A stretch of 64,000 nucleotides of DNA from the NCBI RefSeq assembly GCF_022921055.1, contig NZ_CP095061.1, positions 1,713,501 through 1,777,500 of the forward strand, in the 5' to 3' direction. The notes under the pieces were generated by a model. That model had not been told where the DNA came from and did not search any database. It worked only from the letters and a program-made list of their open reading frames with translations. A program made the position numbers and the translations under genes. Shown piece by piece: positions 52,209 to 61,138 of the stretch; the stretch's first letter is position 1; the number at the start of each line of letters is the position of its first letter. This DNA is from Hymenobacter volaticus (GTDB taxonomy: Bacteria; Bacteroidota; Bacteroidia; Cytophagales; Hymenobacteraceae).

Positions 52209-53746
52209 TTAGAGCTTTCCCTTTACCATCTGCTTTACTCTTTTGTCGGGCAGAACTTCGCTGTCTTTGATGCTGAGGTTCGACACCGTTTGCAGCGTGA
52301 AGGCGGGTACGGAGGGAAGGTGCTGCGCGTTGATGCTACGGAGGTTGATGTCTTTCACATCAACTAAAACGAAGGGCGGACGCTGGTCGTCTTTTTGGTA
52401 GCGAATGTCGATGTTGCGCATTTCAATGCCTTTCACGTGCCGGATGAAGAAGCCGTAGGAAGGCATGTCGCCCATGTGACCGGGGTCGGGGTAGTTTTTT
52501 TCGCCTTCGGGCGGGTTGATGGCGGCTTGCTCTTTGGTGCCGCCGCCTTGGAACTCGATGCGAATGTTGTCCAGGGTTACGTCCTCAATATCGTGGCCAG
52601 GGATGCCGCTGATAATGGAGCCGTATTTTACATCGGCATTATACACCACCACGTTGCTGATTTTGACGCGGCGTAGCACGCCTACTGGCGTACCTTCTGG
52701 CCCGCGCATCCGGGCACCGAGGCGCAGGAAGAACGGCGAATTAACGATGTCGCGCATGGTGATGTTGGTGATGGTTACGTCTTCTAGAATGCCGCCGTCC
52801 ACGGTTTCCAGCGCCAAGCCTCGGCAGAACTCAAACACACAGTTGGAGATAGTGATGTTTTTAAAGCCGCCGTTCGATTCGGTGCCGAACTTGATGCGGC
52901 CCGTCACGTCCATTTTGTCGGGTACCAGGGCCGCCTCCTTGCGCTGGTACGTGCCATCGAAGAAAGTACCCGGTCAAAGCCGGATACTTCGCAGTTGGTG
53001 ATGGTTACGTTTTCGGTGGCGCGGGCAAAGCCGAGGGCGTAGGAGCTTTTCAAACAAATAGCATCGTCGAAAGGCGAGTTAATGGTGCAGTTCGAGATGC
53101 GCACGTGGCGGCAGCAGTCCACGTCGATACCGTCGCGGTTGGTGTCCATCTTCACGTTATCGACGGTGAAATTGTCGATGCCGGTGGCCAGTATGCCGAA
53201 GTGCCCGCCGTAGAGCACCGTAATGTCGCGAATCAGCACGTTGCGGCACAGCTTCAGCGCAATGGCTTTGTTGGCGATGCCCGGAGTGCGCGTGCCTTCC
53301 CGCGTCAGTCCTTTTTTGCCATCAATAATGCCGGTGCCGAGGATGGAAACATTCACGAGGTTCTCGCCCCAAATCAAGCTATTGTGCCAATGGCTGTGCC
53401 CGAAATCCTGGAACTTGGTCGACTCGTTCGGTTCAGCTACATCATAACCTCCCATGCCATTAGCCGGCGGCTCGGCCGCCAAAATGGTAGCGCCTTGGTC
53501 AATGAATAGGGCAATGTTGCTTTTCAGGTGGATAGAAAAACTGGCGTACGTACCGGCCGGGAAATACACGGTGCCGCCTCCTGCCGCGACCGCGGCATCA
53601 ATAGCTTTGTTGATGGCCGGCGTATCCAAGGTTTTTCCGTTGCCAGTGGCCCCGTAGGTGCGTACATCAAAGAAACCAGGCCGCTGCTGAGCCAGCACCG
53701 AGAAACTAAAGAGTAGCTGCGCAACGACGAGCAAAAAATACCGCAT
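52209..53746 (-). pseudogene. GH28 polygalacturonase A, reading frame broken by one base
   Basis: The N-terminal part (signal peptide MRYFLLVVAQLLFSFSVLAQ, then FFDVRTYGATGNGKTLDT, NRDGIDVDCCRHVRISNCTINSPFDDAICLKSS) ends in a wrong frame after SGFDR. The C-terminal part (GTFFDGTYQRKEAA, then DVTGRIKFGTESNGGFKNI, FLRLGARMRG) is in the next frame. Adding one C to the CCC at 52969-52971 restores a protein of about 510 residues. The catalytic set is present but of a divergent type, with NRDGID in place of NTDG. The enzyme would cut galacturonan-type pectin. It lies just after the second GH28 gene on the same strand. Confidence 0.85.
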
Positions 53747-53891
53747 AGGGGAGGGGTGAAGTACTAGGAATGAAGAAAAACGTCCGATTGCGTTTGTCGA
53801 GGCACAGCGCCACTATGGTAAGCTCAACAGCAGCACACGAAATGCTTCGGCCAGCTTCGTGTGGTCGTATTCGCTGGACACGACCTACTTG

Positions 53892-55171
53892 CTACTGCGC
53901 ATCGCGCCGCACAATGGCTTCGCCTTCTGCTACAGTTAGCTTTAGGCCGCTGGTATCAAGGCCGCGCACATTTTCCAGCACCAAGCCTTTCTGAGCTGTT
54001 ACTACACAGTTCTTGAAGCTGACATTCTCGATGGGGCTATCCTTGAGGCCGTGGATGCGCCCACCCGACGTGACCGTGCCGGTAATGTTGATGAGCTTCA
54101 CGTTGCGCACGAGGGGCAGTACCTTTGCGGGCGGGGCAATGGGTGGCACCATGCGCCATTCCATGTTGAACTCAAAGGCCTGGCGCGTATTGCGCAGCAC
54201 CATATCCCGATACGTAATATCCTCGACCACGCCCCACGGCTCGGCTGCGACTTGAAGCGAATGGGTGCCCAGTTGTCGGCTTCGGCCACGCAGTTGCGCA
54301 CTTCCACCCGCCGAATACCGCCCGACGTTTCGCTGCCCATGGCCACGCCGCCGTGACCGTAACCGAACCGGGTTTTCTCGATGAGAATGTCTTCGCTCGG
54401 CCGGTTCACGCGCAAGCCGTCGGCATCCTTACCCGACTTAATGGAAATGCAGTCGTCATTCACATCGATGTCGCAGCCGCTGATGCGCACGTCGCGGCTG
54501 GAATCAATATCGATGCCATCGGAACTCGGGATGTTGTGCGCGGCCTGGATAGTCAGGTTTTCGGCCACCACGCCCGTGCAATACAGAATGTGCAGGCACC
54601 ACACAGCTTGGTTGCGCAGCTGTAAGTTGGCGATGCGCGCTTTGCGGCAGTTCTGGAAGCACAGCAACCGGGGGCGGCCCAGGCGCGGTGCCGTTGGGTC
54701 GGGGGCTTGTTGGAGCCGGGCTTGGCGGGCTAGTTCCACCCATTCCTCACCCGAGCCGTCAATCATGCCCTCACCCTCCACTGTTACGCCCGTCAAGTCG
54801 GTGGCGTTTACCAGCGCCGCCGTGAAATTCTGCTCGGTACCTTCCCACCGAGTTGCCACCTGCGGGTAATCTTCTTGCCGCGTCGAGCCCTTCAGCACCC
54901 CTTCTTTCTCTATTAAAAGATTTACGCCTTTTTTCAGGAAAATTGCGCCGGTCAGAAACGTGCCCTTGGGCACTACTACCGTGCCACCACCCGCCGCCGA
55001 GCAATTGTCAATAGTAGCCTGAATAGCCTGCGTGTTCAGGGTTTGTCCATCGCCGATGGCTCCGTTGTCGGCAATGTTGTAGCGTTTGGATGGCTGCCAC
55101 ATGGTAAACGAGGCCAGCAAGGCCAGCAAGAGGCACTGCGCGACGAGGATCGGCCCTTTTCGTTGTATCAT
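53892..55171 (-). pseudogene. GH28 polygalacturonase B, reading frame broken by one base
   Basis: The N-terminal part starts with a membrane/signal segment (MIQRKGPILVAQCLLLALLAS), then YNIADNGAIGDGQTLNT, SSDGIDIDSSRDVRIS, DVNDDCISIKSGKD, GYGHGGVAMGSETSGG and IRFKSQPSRG, an intact GH28 catalytic set. The rest, VVEDITYRDMVLRNTRQAF and the ending IVRRDAQ, is in the next frame. Adding one C to CCCC at 54232-54235 restores the protein (about 426 residues). The start ATG is at 55171; the long upstream frame is noise. GH28 B and A are in tandem, 145 bases apart, distant from the main pectin locus. Confidence 0.86.
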
Positions 55172-55377
55172 CGGGTGTCGGTAGTTAACTAGCTGCTTGA
55201 ACTTATACGGATGCTTAGCCCTGCCCCGAATACACTCGTTGCAAAACGAATTTCTGGTGCACGGAGCGGAAGATGGACATTCCGTTTGGCGGAGCCGTTC
55301 TGCACTTTCCTGCCTTGCTCGGCGCGTGGGTTCCCAGACGTCGTTAACTTGGCGCTTCCATCCCAACCTCGTCTGCT

Positions 55378-56427
55378 TTGCCTTCCCCCGACAACCGCCC
55401 CGAAACTTCCGCCCTCGTCATCTACACCGGAGGCACCGCTGGTATGGCCTACAACAAGCGGGGAGAGCTGGTCCCGATGGATTTCGAGCAGATTCGCAAG
55501 AAGATGCCCGAGTTGCGCCAGCTCAACATGCGCGTAGAAGTGGTCAGCTTCGGCGAGCCCATCGATTCCAGCAACGTCACGGTGGCCGACTGGTACAAGA
55601 TGGTGACGCTGATTCAAGAAAACTACAGTCTCTACGATGGGTTTGTGATTTTACACGGCACCGATACCATGGCGTATTCGGCGGCGGCACTCAGTTTTCT
55701 GCTCGAAAGCTTAGGCAAAACGGTGGTCTTCACGGGGGCTCAAGTGCCTGTGGGCCGCATCCGCACCGATGCCCGCCGCAACCTAATTACGGCCCTAGAA
55801 ATAGCCGTAGCCCGCCACCCCGTGGCCGGCACGGTGCGGGTACCCGAAGTCTGCATCTTCTTCAACGACTTGCTGATCCGGGGCAACCGCGCCAAAAAGG
55901 TGGAAAGTCAGCAGTACAACGCCTTTCGGTCGGAAAACTATCCGCCCTTGGCCCGCGCCGGCATCGAACTAGAGTTCAACGACAAGCAGATCCGCCTGCT
56001 ACCCGCCGCTCACCTGCGCCCCCACACCTACCTCGACGAACACGTAACGCTGCTACCACTCTTCCCTGGTCTCACCGAGCGCATGATGCGGGCTCAACTA
56101 GAAGTGGAAGGTTTGCGCGGCTGCGTCCTCGAAACCTATGGTTCGGGCAATGCGCCCACCGCGGCCTGGTTCTTGAACTGCTTGCGCGAAGCGCGGGAGC
56201 GGGGCGTTCAGTTCCTTAATGTGAGCCAGTGCGAAGAAGGCCGCGTAATCCAGGGTCGCTACGAAACCAGCGCGCAACTCACCGAAATCGGCATCATCGG
56301 CGGCGACGATATTACGCGAGAAGCAGCTATTACCAAGCTCATGTTTGTACTAGGGTTAAAGCGCTCAGCCGTTGAAACCAGCCACTTGCTCGCCGACGAT
56401 TTACGGGGCGAAATCACAATAAGCTAG
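55378..56427 (+). CDS. ansA: Type I L-asparaginase
   Basis: The 349-residue protein has the first catalytic Thr in ALVIYTGGTAGMAYNKRG and the second catalytic group in GFVILHGTDTMAYSAAALSFLL. NLITALEIA and LETYGSGNAPT are further family marks. It has no signal peptide and is likely a cytoplasmic homotetramer or dimer that hydrolyses asparagine to aspartate and ammonia. It starts at a TTG (55378); no ATG gives a better start. It is divergent from the second GH28 gene by 206 bases. Confidence 0.9.
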   Translation: MPSPDNRPETSALVIYTGGTAGMAYNKRGELVPMDFEQIRKKMPELRQLNMRVEVVSFGEPIDSSNVTVADWYKMVTLIQENYSLYDGFVILHGTDTMAYSAAALSFLLESLGKTVVFTGAQVPVGRIRTDARRNLITALEIAVARHPVAGTVRVPEVCIFFNDLLIRGNRAKKVESQQYNAFRSENYPPLARAGIELEFNDKQIRLLPAAHLRPHTYLDEHVTLLPLFPGLTERMMRAQLEVEGLRGCVLETYGSGNAPTAAWFLNCLREARERGVQFLNVSQCEEGRVIQGRYETSAQLTEIGIIGGDDITREAAITKLMFVLGLKRSAVETSHLLADDLRGEITIS

Positions 56428-56496
56428 GAGGTTGTTGAGGTAGTGATTTGCGTATCCGGAAAATCGGGTGCTATTTTGTGCCCGCATCCCGCACCT

Positions 56497-56584
56497 AGAG
56501 AGGTGTCCGAGTGGTTGAAGGAGCACGCCTGGAAAGTGTGTATGGGTCTAAAGCTCATCGTGGGTTCGAATCCCATCCTCTCTA
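56497..56584 (+). tRNA. tRNA-Ser (anticodon GGA)
   Basis: The acceptor stem AGAGAGG pairs with CCTCTCT, discriminator A84 follows, and CCA is not encoded. The anticodon stem CACGC/GTGTG encloses the loop CT-GGA-AA (56531-56533). The long variable arm is a class II tRNA trait, and GGTTCGAAT gives the T-loop. Length is 88 nt. Confidence 0.93.
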
Positions 56585-56652
56585 CAAAAAACCCCGTTTC
56601 TGAGCTAGGAACGGGGTTTTTTATTTTCAGGGGTACGCGCAGGGGTACAGTT
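56578..56652. repeat. Direct repeat copy 1 at the tRNA-Ser 3' end (attL-like)
   Basis: The copy begins TCTCTACA within the tRNA end and continues through the terminator to GGGGTACGCGCAGGGGTACAG. It matches copy 2 at 58148-58222 at roughly three of four positions, with one gap. Repeats that start in a tRNA 3' end are the usual trace of tyrosine-recombinase integration. Confidence 0.6.
56586..56622 (+). terminator. Terminator after tRNA-Ser
   Basis: AAAAAACCCCGTT and AACGGGGTTTTTT form the stem. The structure is part of the direct repeat that recurs at 58148. Confidence 0.85.
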
Positions 56653-56709
56653 TCAATTATCTCTTAGCATGTTGCCTTGCAAGCCATGTGGCAATGTAAA
56701 CGTCTCCGT

Positions 56710-56973
56710 TTAGTCCAGAGCCAAATCATCCAGCTTGATATAAGCGGCATAAGGTTCTAAGAAGGCCGTGCTCACAAAGGTTCGTAACCTCTCTTGGAGC
56801 ACGTTGTCGACGTGGTTGTAAAACATTTCCACAAAGAAGTCACCTTGCATATGATACAGAACGAGGGTGTCCTTGCCTTCGTAGCGGGGCGCAATATGTC
56901 GGCCTTCGTCCCACACTAACTCGATTTGGTCAAGGAAAGGTAGAACGCGGAAGTTAGGGTGCGAGGTCGGCAT
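56710..56973 (-). CDS. Hypothetical protein (87 residues)
   Basis: The protein (begins MPTSHPNFRVLPFLDQIELVWDEG, ends IKLDDLALD) has no recognised domain. It is soluble, with mixed acidic and aromatic residues, and no signal peptide. It lies inside the possible tRNA-Ser island. Confidence 0.6.
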   Translation of the reverse strand: MPTSHPNFRVLPFLDQIELVWDEGRHIAPRYEGKDTLVLYHMQGDFFVEMFYNHVDNVLQERLRTFVSTAFLEPYAAYIKLDDLALD

Positions 56974-57096
56974 GATTTATTTATAAAATAGCTATAACAA
57001 GACAGCTCTATGCGCTCAGTGTTTCTGCTCGGAGAAAACGTTATCCCCGGAGCCGACGAAAGGTGGCGAAGTTAATGGCACTCCTTACAGCTAGAC

Positions 57097-57654
57097 TTAG
57101 CACCTAAAAACCCCACCCGCCCCCTGCTCAGACGAACTAGAGGGGCGCAGCGGCGGCTGAGAATTAGGGTTCGGCGTCGGCATACGGGTGCCGATTGGTG
57201 GCAGCGAAGCCGAGTCTTGATACAGTTTGGGCCGGGGACCGCCGACCTCACTCAGGAGCCAAATAGACAAGAATGGGTATATGAATAACAACAATAGAAA
57301 GAAGTGTTTCGCCTGAGTCCGGCGCATGTTACCGGGCAACTTGATAAGCATTATACCAAATCCAATAAGTGGCCCCAGGGTCACTAGCATCTGCGGAATC
57401 CATTCGCCTTCAAAAGTAGGTTCGTGCCAGGTATAATCGTAATCCCAGCTAGACTCAATAGTATAGCTCGCAATTATTGCTTGGTTGAAAAAGTAGCTTT
57501 GGAAGAGTCCAGCCAATAGGAAGCAACCACCCAAGATCCCTAGTGGAACTAGATAATAGCTTAGATTCTCACGGCCTTCGTAAAGCCACCGAGCATACAG
57601 ATATAGAATGGCAGACGGAAAAATGAGAGCTGCCAGCGTGGAAAGTATTTGCAT
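57097..57654 (-). CDS. Hypothetical four-helix membrane protein
   Basis: With the ATG at 57654 (MQILSTLAALIFPSAILYLYARWLYEG) the protein has 185 residues and four hydrophobic segments, followed by a Pro/Ser-rich cytoplasmic or periplasmic tail (PNPNSQPPLRPSSSSEQ). The longer frame upstream to 57795 lacks membrane character. I do not recognise the family. It lies between the two direct repeats and is divergent from the 62-residue ORF. Confidence 0.6.
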   Translation of the reverse strand: MQILSTLAALIFPSAILYLYARWLYEGRENLSYYLVPLGILGGCFLLAGLFQSYFFNQAIIASYTIESSWDYDYTWHEPTFEGEWIPQMLVTLGPLIGFGIMLIKLPGNMRRTQAKHFFLLLLFIYPFLSIWLLSEVGGPRPKLYQDSASLPPIGTRMPTPNPNSQPPLRPSSSSEQGAGGVFRC

Positions 57655-57950
57655 AAAGATTTTAAAAAGAACTTTGTATTGCAAAGCAAAGCGATGTGGG
57701 TGTATTCTGCAATACACAGTTTGTGCAATTGGTTGTGTATAACGCGAGTGATAAGCCTGCCAAAAAGAAAGAGCGGTGAGTAAGGCTCTGTCCAATCATA
57801 TGTGCTGAATAGCAAACCTGGCTGACGAGGAGGCTTTGTTGCCGATACCGCAATAAAATCTACTGGTGGTTATGGTAGTATTCAATTATTTATTTATACT
57901 TAACAACGGTCATAACTCACACAATCTCCACACCTATCGCTTCCCTGCGT

Positions 57951-58139
57951 ATGAGTAACTCTTACACTGCTGGCTCGTCGGCCAAAGAAATGGACAATCA
58001 CTTCTGGCTCATGACGAGCATGCTCTTATTGGTCTTCGCCCTGCAACTAGCCGGGGTTATTGATTTAAAGAAGCCAACCCTTTCGACTCCGTTAGTTGCT
58101 GGCTCAGCGCAGATGCCATCACCGCATTCAGGGCGGTAA
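57951..58139 (+). CDS. Hypothetical small membrane protein (62 residues)
   Basis: The protein has one hydrophobic helix (HFWLMTSMLLLVFALQLAGVIDL), a Ser-rich N-terminus and a short tail. It is closely followed by the second direct repeat. It may be a real small protein or chance; no family is recognised. Confidence 0.5.
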   Translation: MSNSYTAGSSAKEMDNHFWLMTSMLLLVFALQLAGVIDLKKPTLSTPLVAGSAQMPSPHSGR

Positions 58140-58147
58140 GAAGACGG

Positions 58148-58222
58148 CTTTCTCTACATCAAACCCTGTTTCTGTATAAGAAACAGGGCTTTTGTTTTCC
58201 GGGGCATGCGCAGGAGTATAGC
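58148..58222. repeat. Direct repeat copy 2 (attR-like) with hairpin
   Basis: It contains TCTCTACA, a terminator-like stem (AACCCTGTTTCT with AGAAACAGGG) and GGGGCATGCGCAGGAGTATAG, colinear with copy 1 at the tRNA-Ser gene. Spacing between copies is about 1.57 kb. Confidence 0.6.
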
Positions 58223-58225
58223 TAT

Positions 58226-59180
58226 TGAATTCTATCTGCTTGTTACCGAGAAGCCCACATGCCGATTGCCAAGAGAAAACTATCATTGGTAACCAGAATT
58301 AAAAGCTTTTTAAATATTCAGGTAACGATACCTAGACAGCAATAAGCGAGAGGTTACGGAAATGTATGAGATGCTGTAAGTGCTGGAAGAATACTAGCAA
58401 ATGTGGCATGGAGAAGATGCTTGTTACTTTCTAAGAATGATGTTACTTGCTTGAGCTCAGCATAATTTACTTATCAGCTTAATATAGCGCTGTGCTGTCT
58501 AAGTTGATATAGTTAGTATAAACTTCCATACTGTTGTATTACTGAACGTCAGTAGTTTATTTCTGCGGAAAACGTGTCAGCCATTTAGTGGGAGCTAATA
58601 AGATTATCTTTCTCGTAGCAGATGGCAGATATCACCTTCTTCTTAGGTATAAAGAATTTGTATCTGTAAAGGCAGTACCCACAAGGTATATTCAGATATA
58701 GTAGATGCTATTATATATATAATATTAATAATATTTATTTTATATACATTATTACATCAGGTCTTATGTGGTATCCTTATAGAATTAATTCAATAACAAT
58801 TCTCTGCTAATAAGAAAAACGACCACAGTACGGCATAGAAGCCCCTTAATGTATCAACTGATTTAGGTGTATTTATAGCATCAAGAAGCTATTAGATAAA
58901 TTTGAGCTAGTTTATAAGCTAAAAATTTTTGAAAATAGTGATGTATAAAAGTCAGACTGATATCTTTTAATATAATTATACTGTCAAATTTTATACATTT
59001 ATTTAGGAATTGTCTTCTGTTTAATTACAATTGTTAGTAGCTTGCATTAAATATGCTTTTTCCAACACTTCTATCGGTTGCTTAGGCTCCCTCAGTGCGG
59101 ATTGGTTGCAAGCGTTAGGCAGTTTTAAGCCCTTCTCCGAAAATTCAACTACAATCAACAAGCACAATGAGAAACTAAGG
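58226..59180. other. Gene-free AT-rich stretch
   Basis: About 950 bases with no convincing open reading frame. The composition is clearly more AT-rich than the preceding sequence, for example the runs of ATATTAATAATATTTATTTT near 58720-58750. It may carry the promoter of the polysaccharide cluster and mark the boundary of acquired DNA. No tandem repeat array or tRNA is seen. Confidence 0.6.
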
Positions 59181-60215
59181 ATGCAGGTATTCTCTAAAGT
59201 AATACATGATGAGCTTGAACGGATACCCAGCACACCACCGCTGATTGATCCAGTGCCACCTCATGTTCGCAGGCCTCAATGGTCAATAATGATTCCTACT
59301 TACAACTGCTTGACATTTTTGCAGGAAACTATTGAATGCGTATTGGCCCAAGCTCCAGGACCGGCAGAAATGCAGATAGTAGTAGTAGACGATTGCAGCA
59401 CTGATGGGGATGTTGAGTCTTTGGTGAAACGTGTCGGTCAGAACAGGGTGGAGTATTTCTGTCAGAAGCGGAATGTGGGTAGTTTACGAAACTTTGAAAC
59501 GTGTATAAACCTCTCGAGTGGGGAGTGGGTACATATCCTGCACGGAGATGACTTGGTTATGCCCGGGTTTTATTTGGAAATAGAGCAGCTCTTTCAACAA
59601 TATCCTGAAACTGGTGCTGCTTTTACCAATTCAGCAAGCACTATTGGCAGTGATAGAAAACTGCATTTACGTCCCTTGCTAGCGTCATCTCCCGGTGTAT
59701 TAAACGACTTTCTGATACAAAATGCACAGAAACTTCGCCTGCAACCGCCTTCCATTGTTGTAAAGCGGAAAGTATACGAGCAACTTGGTGGATTTTACGC
59801 GGTGCATTACGGCGAAGACTGGGAGATGTGGACTCGCATTGCCGCATACTACCCCGTAGCATATTCGCCTAAATGCTTAGCACTCTATCGGTATAGGATC
59901 AATAATAGCATCACCCAATTAGCTATTACAAATGGACAGAATATACGTGACATTATTAAAGTAATTGATATTATGCAAGGCTATGTTCCAGCGAGCGAGC
60001 GAGAAAAATTAAAAACAAATGCTCGACGTGAATACGCATTGTATTGCGTATCACTAGCCAACTCATTGATGGAAACCAATAGAGCCGCTGCCTTGATTCA
60101 GGCTCGAGGCGCGTTAGAAATGAGTACAGATTTTCAGGTTTATCTTGCTTTTATAAAATACTTTATAAAATATATAATTGGTTATGAAAAATTCCGTGAT
60201 CTGTGGCAGAAATAG
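59181..60215 (+). CDS. Glycosyltransferase family 2
   Basis: With the ATG at 59181 the protein has 344 residues. The GT-A domain has SIMIPTYNCLTFLQETIECVL, IVVVDDCSTDGDVESLV, NVGSLRNFETCINLSSGEWVHILHGDDLVMPGF (DDD-type), and FYAVHYGEDWEMWTRIAAYYP. The C-terminal part is helical. It is the first gene of the AT-rich cluster and would transfer a sugar to a polysaccharide repeat unit. The donor is unknown. Its AT-rich wobble positions differ from the upstream genes. Confidence 0.85.
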   Translation: MQVFSKVIHDELERIPSTPPLIDPVPPHVRRPQWSIMIPTYNCLTFLQETIECVLAQAPGPAEMQIVVVDDCSTDGDVESLVKRVGQNRVEYFCQKRNVGSLRNFETCINLSSGEWVHILHGDDLVMPGFYLEIEQLFQQYPETGAAFTNSASTIGSDRKLHLRPLLASSPGVLNDFLIQNAQKLRLQPPSIVVKRKVYEQLGGFYAVHYGEDWEMWTRIAAYYPVAYSPKCLALYRYRINNSITQLAITNGQNIRDIIKVIDIMQGYVPASEREKLKTNARREYALYCVSLANSLMETNRAAALIQARGALEMSTDFQVYLAFIKYFIKYIIGYEKFRDLWQK

Positions 60216-60273
60216 CCACTTTTGATTCATCACGGCTATAAATGAAGTAAGCAAACATCGTAGCAAATCACGA

Positions 60274-61125
60274 ATGGACATAGATAAGGAATGGGATTGG
60301 CAGATAGAAAGTCATACAAGCTGGTGGGGTTCTAGTCTAATTGAGTTGTGGGAGTATCGATACTTGACAGTAGGCTTAGTGCGCCGAGACTTCTTGCTAA
60401 TATATCAACAAACTATTCTAGGGCCTCTTTGGGTATTGCTTCAGCCAGTGTTGACAATGCTCACCTATGTGCTAGTCTTTGGCAATGTCGTTGGCATTTC
60501 AACTGGCGACGTACCAGCGGTCTTATTTTATTTTGCAGGAATTGTCCTTTGGAACCTGTTCAACGATGCTTTCCTAGGTATTGCTGCTACTTTTAGAGAT
60601 AATGCTCAAATATTCGGCAAGGTTTATTTTCCCCGCCTAATTATTCCTATTTCCCGCCTTACGGGTTATTTTCTGCACTTCGGAATTCAGTTTGGGCTAC
60701 TGTTACTAATGCTTGCGTGGTATGTAGTATTTCGAGGTTTACCCCTGCCCGCCACCTCGTGGCTGTTGTTTGTGCCGATAGCTATATTGTTGGTTGGGAC
60801 TATTAGCTTGGCCCTGGGCTTGTTGTTTTCCGTCCTAACGGCTAAGTACCGCGACATAACATACTTGATTAGTATGGGCGTGCGCCTATTCATGTTTATT
60901 ACTCCGATCATTTACCCCCTGAACCGGGTGCCAGTGCAGTGGCGCTGGGTAGTACAACTTAACCCATTAACACCACTTTTCGAACTGTTTCGTCGTGCAC
61001 TGCTTGGGCAGGGCACTGTGCAGTTTTCTCAACTAGCCTATAGCGGCACATTTGCCACTATACTGTTGCTAGCGGCTTTATTGCTTTTCAATAAGCAAGG
61101 CGACAGATTAATAGACATCTTGTAA
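60274..61125 (+). CDS. wzm: Polysaccharide ABC exporter permease (Wzm-like)
   Basis: The 283-residue protein is an ABC-2 type permease. It has the cytoplasmic N-terminal WEYRYLTVGLVRRDFLLIYQQTILGPLWVLLQPVLTMLTYVLVFG, six membrane helices, and the conserved NPLTPLFELFRRALLG near the C-terminus. With the Wzt-like ATPase 13 bases downstream it exports a completed O-antigen-like glycan across the inner membrane. Both genes are on the same strand and probably translationally linked. Confidence 0.92.
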   Translation: MDIDKEWDWQIESHTSWWGSSLIELWEYRYLTVGLVRRDFLLIYQQTILGPLWVLLQPVLTMLTYVLVFGNVVGISTGDVPAVLFYFAGIVLWNLFNDAFLGIAATFRDNAQIFGKVYFPRLIIPISRLTGYFLHFGIQFGLLLLMLAWYVVFRGLPLPATSWLLFVPIAILLVGTISLALGLLFSVLTAKYRDITYLISMGVRLFMFITPIIYPLNRVPVQWRWVVQLNPLTPLFELFRRALLGQGTVQFSQLAYSGTFATILLLAALLLFNKQGDRLIDIL

Positions 61126-61138
61126 TTCGTCCTGCTGT

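Noticed and set aside
53781..53796. CGTCCGATTGCGTTTG upstream of GH28 gene A, similar to part of the candidate operator
   Set aside because: It lacks the CGTT-N6-AACG symmetry and needs a two-base gap to align, so chance similarity is likely.
55220..55240. CGTT-GCAA-AACG near the start region of GH28 gene B
   Set aside because: The arms match but the spacing is 4 instead of 6 bases, and the flanks do not match the other two sites.
55197..56219. Long plus-strand frame with many Arg and Pro residues over the asparaginase start
   Set aside because: It is a shadow in another frame of the asparaginase gene, with no family character.
58711..58760. AT-rich run that could look like a replication origin or DnaA region
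   Set aside because: No DnaA boxes or origin genes are seen; composition alone is not evidence.
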